This document shows, in pieces, positions 23,590-35,965 of a DNA stretch of 64,000 bases (position 1 is its first letter; every line of letters begins with the position of its first letter). Source of the DNA: Pseudo-nitzschia pungens (lineage: Eukaryota; Bacillariophyta; Bacillariophyceae; Bacillariales; Bacillariaceae); assembly GCA_037355855.1 (NCBI GenBank), contig CM074765.1, positions 4,374,192-4,438,191 on the forward strand, in the 5' to 3' direction. The translations under genes were made by a program, and so were the position numbers. Under the pieces are notes generated by a model that ran no database searches, was not told the origin of the DNA, and was given only the letters and a program-made list of their open reading frames with translations.

Positions 23590-24345
23590 CAGTAGGATTT
23601 GTACCAGATCATCATACCCCAACTCTTAGCAACCCTATATTACTATAAGATATACAGGATGCTAAGATACAGACGCAACTGTAGAACTGAAAGAGGGATA
23701 CTAGACAGGATGCTCAACAGGATGGTCTACAGGATGCTAGGCCCTTCCAGTAGGATTTGTACCAGATGTATGTAAGACGGAATTGTGGAACTGAAACAAG
23801 GGTGATACTAGACAGGATGCTAGTAGACAGGATGCTAGTACTAGACAGGATGCTAGACAGGATGCTAGACAGGATGCTAGACATGATGTTAGACAGGATG
23901 CTAGACATGATGTTAGACATGATGCTAGACATGATGCTAGACAGGATGCTTGGCCCCTCAAGTAGGATTTGTACCAGATCTACATACCCTATTACAAAAT
24001 TCCCTTCAGCTGTCCTCAAGTCCACGTAGAAATTAGTACATAGGCGCGTAGAACCAACGGACAGCTGTTAGGAATTTTGTAGTAGTAACTCTTATCAGCC
24101 CTATATCATAAGATATACAGGATGCTCAGATAAGAACGGAACAGTAGAACCGAGAAGGCAATGCTAAACAGGATGCTAGACAGGATGCCGGGCCCCTCAA
24201 GTAGGATTTGTACTAGATCTACATACCCCAACTTTTAGCAGCCCTATAATATTATAAGATATACAGTTTGCTAAGATACAGACGGAACTGTAGAACCGAG
24301 AAGGTGATACAAACAGGATGCTAGACAGGATGCTAGGCAGGATGA
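23590..24345. repeat. GATGCTAGACAG minisatellite with TTTGTACCAGATC modules
   Basis: A 10-12 bp unit (ACAGGATGCTAG and variants) is repeated in blocks near 23700-23740, 23815-23950 and 24165-24190. Each block is followed by a module reading GTAGGATTTGTACCAGATC and TACATACCC (four copies, near 23593, 23752, 23964 and 24203). The reverse complement of this module array recurs at 35160-35965 inside the copia-nested block. Confidence 0.85.
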
Positions 24346-24779
24346 TACTAGACAACAATAGACTTCTTCTCACCCATACGTACGGTGCCCATGTCCATGT
24401 CCACGTCCAAGAAGCGTCCAAGAAGTGAACAAGCAGCAAACAATCTTGTTATTCATTCATGCTCCCACAAACACGCTGAGCAGTTCCTTTTCGCATCCCG
24501 TTGTGTTCTGCAGGACTTCAACAATCTGAGTGGTTATCTCAGTGGCAATCTGAGTGGCAATAGATGCATGGTGAAAATTTTTTTGCGTCACTCTGGGCCA
24601 CGGCGGTACGGTATGATACGGTACATCACGTTACATTACGTTACGAAAGGAATTGCGCGATTCATCAATGTCACTGCCGCCGCTGCCTCCGTTGCTACTC
24701 ACTCACTCGCTCGCTCGGGTGACTCCGCTGCTGGATCGTCGTCTCGTCAATGAAACTGAATGCACCAATGATGCGACTA

Positions 24780-27455
24780 CTAACCGTCATCATATTGTTC
24801 GTGATCGCGAAACTCGTAGTGATAATAGTATTCCCCGTCCGTGGCGTTCCGTACCAGCGTATTGTTTCGGTTCTTACCATGGTGGTTGTTGCTGTTGTTA
24901 TTCTTGTTGCTTCGCTTTGCGCAGGGATCGTGCGCAAACGTGTCAATGAGCCGCTCAAACTCGGGCAGGTTGGGCACCACCACGTCGGTCCGTTCCGGAT
25001 CCCTGGCCAGAGGCAACAAATAGCGGACCAGCCACTCCCGCAGCGTGTAGGAAATGGGCAGGAGTTCCTTTCGCAAAAAGTCGTGCATGGGATCGCAAAT
25101 GTCAAAGACGACGGGCTTTAACTTTTTGATTTTGGATTCGTTTGTGTTTGTGTTTGCGGTTGTGTTGTTTGTGTTTGTGTTTGTGTCGGTGTTGGTGCTG
25201 TTTTGCTGCAGCTGCTCTTGGTGTTGCGTCAAGATTATTTGCTTGTGGGCCTTGTTGAGTCCCAGCCCGGACATTTTGTATCCGTCCGTCGCTCCATCCA
25301 TGGGAAGATCCGTCCGATTGATGACCAGGTACTCGGAGAGTTCCTGCCAAAAGTACTCGTGCTGGGGCTGGCTGGATTCGAACAGAAAGAGCGGAGTGGT
25401 GTTGGACAGTCCGACGAGTTGGTCGGAAATGGGCCAGTACGTCGGCGGCAAGTCCTCGACCCGCAACCGCTCCTGTTGTTGCTGCTGCTGCTGTTGCTTC
25501 TTCTTCTTCTTCGTCTCGGATTCGAGTTTCCGGCGCTGGTGGCGCATCTTGGATTGGACGATTTCGGACAGCAGCAAATCGCGCTCGTCTTGGGTCAGTG
25601 CCGTCTTTTTGAGCCCCGCAAGCGAGAGGTGGAAGCGGGCCCGTGCGACGCAGACCTTTATTTTGTTGGACTTGCAGCCGGTCGATTCGCAGGTGTTGCT
25701 GTGCTGTTTGTTGATTTTCGTACTGTAGTGCTGGCGTTCCCGGGCTTGGTCGGAGCACTCCTGGAGTACCTGGTCCCTGAAGAATCGTTCGGGAGTCGTG
25801 GTGCTGTAGTCTGGGAACTTGCGGAAATTGAAGCTTTGCTGGAAGAGCCGCCAGAATATGGCGTGAATGGCGGGAATGGCGTGAATGTATGTATGTTGTT
25901 TGTTGTATGATATAATGATATGTGCGTGTAGTACAATGCAATATACAATATATGTAATAATATATCATGTCGTATACACGTATATTATAAAGATCGATGG
26001 AGAAAGGCAAACGAAACGAAACGAAGCGAAGCGAAACAAAACCGAAGGAAACCAAATGAAATCGATCGAAACGAGATGAAAGCATTGATGAAACAAACGA
26101 AAAAAAAAATGCGTCAGTGAGTGTCCTTCGATACGTACGCTCGAGACTCGACGGTCTTCTCAACCATCGACATCGACTTGATTCCCCCCCGTGTCAATGT
26201 CCCGATCCGCATCCCAATTCACGTCCCAATCCATATCACAATCGACTTCAAACAAAACAACAACATCAACATGCACGACAACAACAGCATTAACATAACA
26301 AACGAAACGAAACGCAACACAACGCACCATGTTGTGAAAGGACTGAAACCACAACACCGGGTGCCGAATGCCAACGATCCACTTCGTTTTCGGAAGCTTG
26401 GTCGAATACCCCCCGACGTATGACCAATGATCGACGATGAGCGGGCACTTGGTTCCCTTGAGAATCTTGGGATTGTCCGGCAATTCGTACTTGCGTGTGA
26501 CCGGATCGTAGTTGCGCCTGTGTTGCTTGGCCCAGTTGTTGTAGGCGTAGTAGACCGTGTTGTCGACGGGGGAGCAAACGTCTTCGTGGGGCGGCATGGT
26601 GGTGGCATGCGCCAGATTGGACATGAGAGCGGTGGTCCCGCACTTGGGGAATCCGGCAATGACAAAATCGAGAATTGGTCCATTCGAGTATGCGTGGTTG
26701 TTGTTAGTTTCGTTGTTGCTGCCGTCGGCGTTGGGCCTCAAATTGTCCGTTCCGTTCAAAAACCACGTGGAAAAGTGTTGCGAGCGGGTCTGGCGCCACG
26801 CGACGAGGGCGTCATCCCGGACGGTGTAGGGAGTTGTCGTGTTTTTGTTTTTGTTTTTGTTTGTCGCGTCGGCAGTTGCTTTTATCGCGGTGCTTCGATC
26901 GGAATTTAGATTGGAATTTAGATTGGAACTGGAGTTGGAGTTGGAATTCGAATTGACATTGGAATCGGCATCGGAATTCCAATGGGCCTTGGAATCCGAT
27001 TTCGAATCCGACTTCGAATCTGAATTCAAATTCAAATTCGTAATAGCCGTGGTTGTGGTTGTTGTTGTGGTTCCCGAATCGCGCAGCCATCGATCCAGGG
27101 CTTCCGGAAGAACGGCTTGGAGAATGTTATCGTTGTTATTGTCTTTGTTGTTGTTGTTGTTTTGCAACTGGAGCTGCGTAGTGGTGTAGATTGCCCATCC
27201 TGCCACAAACAGACTGGCCACACAGGAAAGAAGGACGGGAAGGATCTTGTTGGTTGGAACTTTGCGCGTGCGTGAAAGCAGATTTGTTGATGTTGACGTT
27301 GATGTCGAAGTTGATTTCGGCTCGGACGTCGTTCCGTTCGTATTTCTAGTTCCATTTCTTGTTGTATTTCTTGTTGTATTTCTATTTCTATTTTTTGTGT
27401 TTGTGTTTTTTGTTGTATTTAAATTCTTGCTGTGGCGATTGTTGTAGGTAATCAT
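24780..27455 (-). CDS. Type II membrane sulfotransferase, two exons
   Basis: Exon 1 (27455-26328) and exon 2 (25838-24780) join in phase 0 across a ~490-bp GT-AG intron; the protein is about 728 aa. A short Asn/Thr-rich cytosolic tail precedes one membrane segment (residues about 70-90), then an Asn/Ser-rich stem, the arrangement of Golgi type II enzymes. The 5'-phosphosulfate loop of the PAPS site is seen at about 266-276 (IAGFPKCGTTA). The 3'-phosphate site is at about 362-373 (GIRHPVLWFQSF), immediately before the splice. Exon 2 carries ARARFHLSLAGL and the C-terminal FDICDPMHDFLRKELLPISY and REWLVRYLLPLARDPERTDV block found in diatom sulfotransferases. It would transfer sulfate from PAPS to an acceptor, probably a glycan; the acceptor cannot be read. 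Plus-strand frames at 25054-25910 are antisense shadows. The exact acceptor is inferred by frame. Confidence 0.9.
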
Positions 27456-28059
27456 GGCTGGATGGATTGATTCGGATTCGGATTCGGCTTCGGATTCCGG
27501 TTCGGATTTGGCTTCGGCTTTGGATGATTTCTTTGTTGTGTACGGTAAGATTACAGCAGAGCATATTCATAGCATACAACAAAACACAACACAACACAGT
27601 CAACAGATACTCCCAACTTTGGATTGGTATTCAATATTGAATACACTGCAGCTGTTCAACTCAGTTCAGGTCTAGGTTCAGGTTGAGTTCAGTTCTACTC
27701 AGTTCACGCCGCCACCACTACCCGATGTTTGTGCTGCGTTGTGCTGCGTTGCGTTGTGTTGTATGGTATTCAATCGGCACCGAACTCTGTTGCTGTTAAC
27801 GCTGTTGTCGTCGTTGTCGTTGTCGTTGTCGTTGTTGCTGTTTGCGGGAAGTAAGTTACCGCACGTAGGGTAACCTTACACGTACATCTATTGCATACGA
27901 TTACGAATATTGTCCGGAAGATGACCCGAGGCTACGGTAAGGTTAATTAAGGCCTTACTCAAAGCACACAAGCAAGAACGCAATTGTACCCGGTAAACCT
28001 TAATCTTACTGGTATGCTTCAAAATTCAAAATAGTACTTGAACGAGTAATTTTACCGGT
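27456..28059. other. Intergenic stretch between sulfotransferase and copia element
   Basis: Contains GATTCGGATTCGG repeats just upstream of the sulfotransferase start, GTTGTGCTGC-like pentamers near 27735-27765, a GTTGTC run (27805-27840) and GTAACCTTAC words near 27870. No gene supported. Confidence 0.5.
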
Positions 28060-28064
28060 ATGCT
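28060..28064. other. Target-site duplication, left copy (ATGCT)
   Basis: ATGCT directly abuts the first base of the 5' LTR and matches 43703-43707 directly after the 3' LTR. Five bp is the usual Ty1/copia duplication length. Confidence 0.85.
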
Positions 28065-28289
28065 TGTTGAAAAATTATTAAGGATAGGGTCAAAATCAAG
28101 ATGGCTGAAAATACCGATTGAATGGTCAGAAATGACAAGGATACAATTTGTGGCCAAAAATGAGATTGATGGAAAACATCACCAATTTTGGCATGTGCAC
28201 CAATCATTCACTTTTTAATTTAATACAATTAGTACATTGAGTTTTATGTTACGTGAAATTGTAGGCTTGTTTACGTGAAATTTACAAGA
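28065..28289 (+). repeat. 5' LTR of the copia element
   Basis: 225 bp, starting TGTTGAAAAATTATTAAGG and ending TTTACAAGA. Same length and, by eye, the same sequence as 43478-43702. The right terminus is GA rather than the usual CA if the boundaries and ATGCT duplication are right. I saw no clear tRNA primer-binding site in the 42 bp before the gag start. Confidence 0.92.
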
Positions 28290-28331
28290 TATTAAATTAA
28301 AAAGGGCGATAAACACAACCGATACTGTTGA

Positions 28332-31300
28332 ATGGTTGACAAAGAGACCATGGGGACAGAGGACAAAGAGGAAGATACAAAGGTCGCACAAGAGACCGAC
28401 GATGATGAGGAGTCAAACAAAACAAGAAAGAAGACTCTGAAGAAGAAGAATAAGACAATCGGAAACACTAACACCACAAGCTTTAAAGGCAAAACGGCTG
28501 CACTCAAGGACCATGTTTTCATCTACCACCAACTCCATGATAAAAAGTGGATCAAAGCAAGACAGGAATTCATTAATTACGCATCAAGAACGTATGGTGG
28601 GGATGAAGAAACGAGCCTAGAGCAAAGAAAACTTACCATTATAACTATGGACGAACCAAAACCACCAACTACGGCGAAATTAGCAACCATGGATGATATC
28701 CAAAGAGAATTCGCAAGGGATGATTACAAAACCGACCGTAAAACATACAAAGACCTCGTAGTCAAGACCAAGAAGAACCTATCTAAACTATATGCAGTGC
28801 TGTGGGGACAATGTGACCCTATCATGCAAAACAAAATGAAGGTCACACCACAATATGAAGACGCACACCGTAATAAATCTGTAATTGACCTACTATCGAT
28901 CATCGAAACGGTATGCGAACAAGGGGACTCATCTCGTAGCAGAAGAGTACAAAGATTCATATCCAAGAAGAAGGTCTACAACCTAAGACAGGGAGATGAC
29001 ATGGACTTGGGAGAATATCTTGAGAAGTTCGAAGCCTTAGTAAATATTGCAGAGAAGAATGGGGCAATATTCTATGAAAACGAAGACGTCGCAGACGCAA
29101 TGGAAGGGATGCATATCACGATACCCAAAAAGATAACCAAGCCAGTCACCACAACGGTTAAAGCGGAAGGGACAACAGCGGACGTGAAGGACCAAGTACC
29201 TAAAGAGGAGGAACCAAGTGAGGCTGATACAAGCAACGAAATTCCAACTGAAGTCATTAAGAATGCAAGAGACAGAGCACTTGCCATCATATTCTTCATG
29301 AATTCCAACGAAAATAAATATGCGATATACAAGCAAGAGTGCCAAAATGCAATGGCAAGGGGACGAGACGAGTATCCGAAGACACTTGCTGCGGCACATA
29401 CACAGCTCGAGGATTACAAGTTTAATCCCCGGTTATATCAACTCCGAACGGGCGGCAGCAGCAACAACAGGAACAGATTCTCCGGACATCAATTCCTGGT
29501 GGATGGTGAATTTACAGACGATACACCCAAGCGAAAACAGAAGGAAGAATACTATTGCTATAATTGTGGACGAAAGAACGAGTGTATGGCATATGACTGT
29601 CCACATAAAACGAAGGAAGATGGAGGACTCACGAAGGCCGAGAGAAGAAGACGTCGAGAGGCAGGAGAGGACGTCGATGACGGAGAACAACACCTCCAAG
29701 GCGTTGCCGACAGCAATGACGAACCGGAACCAATCGAATCAGACGATTGGGAACTGGAACTCGAAGGGGATGACTATGGAATAGGATTCTACATGAATGG
29801 TGACGATGTCGAAACTCATGATGACATCCTAGTAGAGGACCTGCGAGGAAAGAATCGGCACGCGTTCAATCAATGCAAACACCGGCTTAATCCAAAGTGG
29901 ATACTGATTGATAATTGCTCCAGTGTCAATGTGTTCTATAACAGGAGGTTCCTACAGAATATCCGGAAGGCAAGCAAGGCGCTGCATCTATACACCAACG
30001 CCGGAAAGGCAGTCATTACCATGGTGGGAGACCTACCAGGACTCGGGGAAGTATACTATTATCCCAATGGGATAGCAAACATTCTATCCTTTCACATTGT
30101 CACCAACATGCCGGGTTATCGAGTTGAATATAACAACGCGATCAAAGACGCCTTCAACGTAACCAACAAGAGTGGTGAGTCACGAAAATTTATTCCCTCT
30201 GACAAAGGGCTCTATTATTGGGACAGCACCAATGCCATCCGAGCCGCCACTGCCACATCTTTCGTCGAGACCGATATCGAGGAAATTGCCGTGGCCACCA
30301 TGAAAGGGAACAAGGCAAAGTACTCCAAACGGGATAATGATCGGGCAAACCAGGTTCGATCACTACAAGACGTCACTAATTGGGGGGACAAGGACATGAT
30401 GAGAGTTGCCAAGTATGGGTCACTTCTAAATAACCCTTTTACGCCACGAGACATTACGCTCACCAAGGCAATACTTGGTCCGAGTGTGTCGGGTCTTCAA
30501 GGGAAGACAGCACGACAGAAAAGAAAGGAGGTTGAAGTTCGACTGACTCCAGTCCCAAGACAAGTTATGGACCACTACCATGATATAACCCTCTCAATAG
30601 ATATCATGCACGTAAACGGGATACCTTTCCTGGTAACAATTTCTAAGCATATCCACTATGGGACAGCCACTCCATTACCAAATATGACCGAAGAATCGAT
30701 GTACGGGGTGCTGATTAACCTTGACAAATTCTACAAGAAAAGAGGATTTAAGGTTGGATTGATCTTAGCGGACAAACAGTTTGAATGCCTTGATAACGAA
30801 GTCGCGGAGCTTGAAATACTCATGAACATTGCTGCACATGATGAGCATGTCCCCGAGGTCGAGAGATATATACGAGTTATAAAAGAGCGGGCGCGAAGTG
30901 CCCTGAGCAATACTCCTTTCACAAAGATCCCCAACCGAATGGTGATCGGGCTCATAGCAGGAGTATTATTCTACATCAATGGAATCCCATGGGAATACGG
31001 GGTTTCCCGAATCCTATCACCAATGACCATTGTGACCGGAAAGAAACTTGATTACAAGCTCCATTGCAAAGTTCCATTCGGAGCATATGCACAGATCCGG
31101 AGGGGGACTGATAATACAATGAGAGAACGAACATTCGGTGCGATTGCAATGGGACCAATGAATAACATGCAAGGTGGCATGACATTTATGAGTCTAGTCA
31201 CAGGAAGAAAGGTGGAACGCGATAAATCAGATTTCGTAATCCTACCAATGCCTGATGAGGTTATCACACAGGTGGAAGCAATGGCAGGCTGGAATTCCAA

Positions 31301-31916
31301 CGGATTGGTCTTTGGCGATGAAGCAGATGACACTGTCACCCAAAATGATGATGAGATCGCCGAAAATGACCAAGCGGAGGACGTTAGCGATGAAGAGTCA
31401 CTCGCAAGTATGGCGAATAGTCTCGACGAAAATGTCGAGAATACAGGAGTGCCAAATGATGAACAAGACAGCATTGGAAGCACAGGAGTGGACTCCAATG
31501 GTACCGAAATCAATGAGCAAGCCATCATTGATAATCAGGACGAACAAATCGACTTTACAGGATCAGACGATGAAGATGAAAGCAGTAGCGGTAACGAAGA
31601 CGAGGAGGAAACTGAACTATCTGACGACGATAGTACTGAAGGACCTCGACGCTCAGAGCGAATCGCAAACCGACCTGTCTTCCGTGGCTTTGAGGATGCT
31701 TTCATTCATGTGTCAACAGATAATGACCCCAAGGAACCAAATGGATGCCAGGTAGTACGAACCGGAATAGAACAACACAACTACAACCGTGCATTAACTT
31801 TTCTCAGCCAGGCATCAGAGAGATGTTCGTCTAATAACTGTCACGCGACCCAACGCGACCCAACGCGACCTATTTTCCAGAAAATCAAGCCTAAATTATG
31901 CCACGCGCAACCTTAA
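28332..31916 (+). pseudogene. Copia gag-protease-integrase (5' part of the split pol)
   Basis: ATG at 28332, 42 bp after the LTR. The acidic/basic N-terminus and helical Gag (about residues 60-370) precede a CCCC/CCHC-like knuckle C409-x2-C412-x5-C418-x4-C423. The aspartic protease site is ILIDNCSSVNVFYN with D527, an N instead of the more common S/T after the catalytic Asp and C instead of G. The integrase core shows D757 (LSIDIMH), D814 (ILADKQFE) and a PEVERYIRVIKER block with E842 or E844. An acidic linker ends in RRSERIANRP, as is usual just before copia reverse transcriptase. True element sequence stops at codon 1169 (31838); the last 25 codons are read from the nested block and are foreign. 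Confidence 0.9.
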
Positions 31917-32029
31917 CCTTGATTTTCGCGAGGTTTCTTCCAAGTTTTTCTCAACCCCCCCACCTCGCGACAAAAACGCGCGCTGTAGCGCTGTATTCCT
32001 GTAGTAATGCTACGAAATACTGGATATTT

Positions 32030-33420
32030 TAACCTACTACCATGATACCATTGCTAAGATACTATGCTACCGCCGGGGTCGGGTCATTTGTGTATAATAT
32101 GTACTATGACCGGATACCTGACCCAGACAGTTACCCAACGCTGAATCTAATTTTAATAAGCGGAGCTACGCTACTACGCTACTCCGTACGCTACCCGTAT
32201 AATACAGTACTGGAGCTACAGAGCTCTATTATCTACTTGTATGAGTTATCGGAACGCTGTCACGATACGATACAGAGCTGAGCTGCGCTCATCCCCAGTA
32301 GCGCTGTAGCGCTGTATCCCCTGCAGCGCTGCAGCGCTGTATCCCCTGCAGCGCTGTATCCCCTGTAGCGCTGTATCGTAGCGCTGTATCCCCTGCAGCG
32401 CTGTAGCGCTGTATCCCCTCCTGTAGCGCTGTATCGTAGCGCTGTATCCCCTGCAGCGCTGTAGCTCTGTATCCCCTCCTGTAGCGCTGTATCCCCTGTA
32501 GCGCTGTAGCGCTGTATCCCCTGCTTAGTATGGATGCTACCAGAAGTTACTAGGGCCGTCGCGTACGATTTGTACCAATCGTACGTACCCCGAGTAAAGC
32601 ACCTATTATAGTGTAGCTAGGGTTGGGGTTGCTAAGGCTACGAGATACTGAAAGATGCTAACCTACCATGATACCATTGCTAAGATACTTTGCTACCGCC
32701 GGGGTCGGGTCATTGGTGTATAATATGTACTATGACCGGATACCTGACCCAGACAGTTACCCAACGCGCTAGCACACCTTTGAATCTAATTAAGCGGAGC
32801 TACGCTACGCTACTCCGCACACACTACGCTACCCGTAGAATACAGTACTGGAGCTACAGAGCTCTGTTATTTTACGAGTTAGCGGAGCGCTGTCACGATA
32901 CAGCTGCGCTCATCCCCTGTAGCGCTGTAGCGCTGTAGCGCTGTATCCCCTGCAGCGCTGCAGCGCTGTATCCCCTGCAGCGCTGTAGCGCTGTATCCCC
33001 TCATGTAGCGCTCTATCCCCTGTAGCGCTGTATCGTAGCGCTGTATCCCCTCCTGTAGCGCTGTATCCCCTCCTGTAGCGCTGTATCCCCTGTAGCGCTG
33101 TATCGTAGCGCTGTATCCCCTGCAGCGCTGTATCCCCTGCTTAGTATGGATGCTACCAGAATTTACTAGGGCCGTCGCGTACGATTTGTACCAATCGTAC
33201 GTACCCCGTGTAAAGCACCTATTATAGTGTAGCTAAATGCTACAGGGTTAGGGTTGCTAATGCTACGAAATACTGGAGATGCTAACCTACCATGATACCA
33301 TTGCTAAGATACTATGCTACCGCCGGGGTCGGGTCATCATAGTACAATATGTACTATGACCGGATACCTGACCCAAACAGTTATTAAGCGACGAGCTAAC
33401 TCTAATACGAGCTAGCGCTA
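32030..33420. repeat. Three copies of a ~625-bp dispersed-repeat unit
   Basis: Copies start at about 32030, 32659 and 33282 with TAACCTAC...CATGATACCATTGC, followed by CGCCGGGGTCGGGTCAT and TATGACCGGATACCTGACCC. The third copy is cut short. Each of the first two contains a CTGTAGCGCTGTATCCCC minisatellite and ends with a GGGCCGTCGCGTACGATTTG module. Modules are shared with the copies near 2600, 22450 and 44500. Confidence 0.88.
32285..32530. repeat. CTGTAGCGCTGTATCCCC minisatellite (first tract)
   Basis: Around a dozen 15-25 bp units are built on the self-complementary AGCGCT core. A second tract with the same units lies at 32915-33145. Confidence 0.88.
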
Positions 33421-34240
33421 GCGCAAGCGCGTTAGAGTTATTGCAAGCGCAAGCAATCTACCTAGCACCATTAGGGTTAAGGGTTGTAACGCTGTATCGT
33501 ATCGCTTAATCTCTTATTATTATTTTTTGGTATCTTTTACGTCATTATGACAATATGGGTGTCAAAAAGGACCCGACCCGACGACACCCACCCACCGGTT
33601 GAGCCAATCAAAAAATTCGATTTTTCGGTACGTCATTACGACAATACTATTTGGTAACCTTATCTCAATTTTATTTATTATTATTTGGTATCTTTTACGT
33701 CATTATGAATATATGGGTGTCAAAAACGACCCGACCCGACGACACCCACCGGTTTTGCAAATCTCTGTATTAATTCACTGTATTTTTCTTCTGCAAATCA
33801 TTGTATTTTAAATCACTGTATTTTGCTCCTTCCCGTAATCACTATCACTTTTTTTGTGCTCCACTCACTATTTTCTTCAGGAATAACACAAATCACTGCT
33901 GTTTCGATTCTCAATCCGACTTATTTTGAGTAGAGTTGCTTTATTGCACTCCGTTCGAGAACGCAGAGAACCCACCCTACGGTAGGCTCTTTTGCTCATT
34001 GTATTTTAGTCCGAATAACCTCCTTGAAGTGGAAAAAGAAGGAATGCCGATTGGTAAACACTTCAACACGCTCAAGTTCTTTGTTTTCGCGTCGAAGGAT
34101 TAAGAAGAGAACGTCGGTGTTCTTCGTTTCCCGCCCTTCTCCCTACTATCTTTTCCTAGCCGGTAAGTGATCAGTTGATTCCGTTTATTTCAATCGAAGC
34201 CTTCGTTCCTTTCAATGACCTCACGATCCTATGATAATCA
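33421..34240. other. Intermediate non-array DNA within the nested block
   Basis: Contains two similar TTTTACGTCATTATGA / TGGGTGTCAAAAA(C/G)GACCCGACC segments (about 33530-33600 and 33690-33755) and TCACTGTATTTT repeats (33770-33835). The remainder to 34240 is unremarkable. No gene supported. Confidence 0.5.
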
Positions 34241-34249
34241 TCCCTCTTT

Positions 34250-34740
34250 CGATTGATTCCAAGCCTGTGTACATTCCCCCTACGATCGATTCTATCGGAT
34301 CGATTCAACCCTACGATTCATCGGATCCAAGCCGCCTTCTCCTACGATTCATCGGATCGATTCAACCCCACGATTCATCGGATCCATCCCAAACCCCGAT
34401 CGATCGATTCAGCAACCCTACTACGATTCATCCCAAACCCCGATCGATCGATTCAGCAACCCTACTACGATTTTTCCAAACCCCGATCGATTCAGCAACC
34501 CTACTACGATTTTTCCAAACCCCGATCGATTCAGCAACCCTACTACGATTCACCCCAAACATCCCAAACCCCGATCGATTCAGCAACCCTACGATTCACC
34601 CAACCCCGATCGATTCAGCAACCCTACGATTCACCCAACCCCGATCCATTCAGCAACCCTACGATTCACCCAACCCCGATTTATTCAGCAACCCTACGAT
34701 TTTTCCAAACCCCGATCGATTCAGCAACCCTATGATTTTA
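34250..34740. repeat. CCCCGATCGATTCAGCAACC minisatellite
   Basis: Units of about 33-57 bp alternate CCCCGATCGATTCAGCAACC with CTACGATTCATCC or CTACGATTTTTCC variants, about 10 copies. Long plus-strand frames here are repeat translations. Confidence 0.85.
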
Positions 34741-34884
34741 ATATTAAACGATAATTTAAAGTAGGCCGCAGCGTTGTAGATGTTCCACTGGATGCGTTGT
34801 TTGTCTCCCTTCATTCCCTACGATCCTTCAATCCAAGCTGGAGGTTTGTTTGTTTACAACCCCAACAAAGCAGCAAGCAAAGCA

Positions 34885-35150
34885 GCAAGGTATTAATCCC
34901 CCTACGATCGATCGATTCCAAGCCGGTGTGGTATGTGGTATTCATTCCCCCTACGATCGATTCCAAGCCTGTGTGGTATTTATTCCCCCTACGATCGAGA
35001 CCAAGCCGGTGTGGTATTTATTCCCCCTACAAGCCGGTGTGGTATTTATTCCCCCTACGATCGAGACCAAGCCGGTGTGGTATACGATTGATTCCAAGCC
35101 TGCTGTGTGGTATTCATTCCCCCTATGATTGATTCCAAGCCGGTGTAACA
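34885..35150. repeat. CCCCCTACGATCGA / GGTGTGGTATTTATT repeat
   Basis: About six units of 35-60 bp combine CCCCCTACGATCGA, CCAAGCC and GGTGTGGTATT(T/C)ATT. Related in part to the preceding array (shared CTACGATCGATTC). Confidence 0.8.
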
Positions 35151-35159
35151 ACCCCAACA

Positions 35160-35965
35160 ATTAGTGTCCCCCTTAGCACAGTTGAGTTCTGTTAATCAGT
35201 TTAGCACCCCCTGTAGATCTTCCAATATTGATCTGATAAGAGATAGGGTATGTAGATCTGGTACAAATTTTACTACAAGGGCCCAGCATCCTGCTTAGCA
35301 TCCTGTTAAGTGTTCCCCTTAGCACAGTAGAGTTTGGTTAAGCAGTTAGCACCCCCTGTAGATCTCCCAGCAATATTGATCGGATAAGAGATAGGGTATG
35401 TAGATCTGGTACAAGTTCTACATAGAAGGCCCAGCATCCTCATGCTCAGCATCCTGTTAAGTGTCCCCCTTTGCACAGTAGAGTTCGGTTATTCAGTTAG
35501 CACCCCCTGTAGATCTCCCAATATTGATCTGATAAGAGATAGGGTATGTAGATCTGGTACAAATTCTACTAGAAGGGCCTAGCATCCTGCTTAGCATCCT
35601 GTTGAGTCCCCCCCTTAGCACAGTACAGTTCGGTTTATCAGTTAGCACACTGAATATCTTAATAATATTGGTCTGATAAGAGATAGGGTATGTAGATCTG
35701 GTACAAGTTCTACATACAGCAGGGCCCAGCATCCTGCTTAGCACCCTGTTAAGTGTCCCCCTTAGCACACTACAGTTCCATTTATCAGTTAGCACCCCCT
35801 GTAGATCTCCCAATATTGATCTGATAAGAACAGGGGCATGTAAATCTGGTACAAATTCTACATACAAGGCCCAGCATACTGCTTAGCATCTTGCTAAGCG
35901 TCCCCCTTAGCACACTACAGTTCCATTTATCAGTTAGCACCCCTGTAGATCTTCTAATACGGTCT
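35160..35965. repeat. ~147-bp tandem array carrying the reversed TTTGTACCAGATC module
   Basis: Five to six units of about 147 bp. Each contains TAGCACCCCCTGTAGATCT, AATATTGATCTGATAAGAGA, GGGTATGTAGATCTGGTACA and GCATCCTG(C)TTAGCATCCTG. The third and fourth segments are the reverse complement of the 23590-24345 modules. Confidence 0.87.

Noticed and set aside
25054..25910. Plus-strand frames of 224 and 235 codons
   Set aside because: Antisense to exon 2 of the sulfotransferase, whose motifs and splice phase are clear on the minus strand.
34231..34764. 177-codon Pro/Ser/Asp-rich plus-strand frame
   Set aside because: Translation of the CCCCGATCGATTCAGC minisatellite; the same array is open in another frame too.
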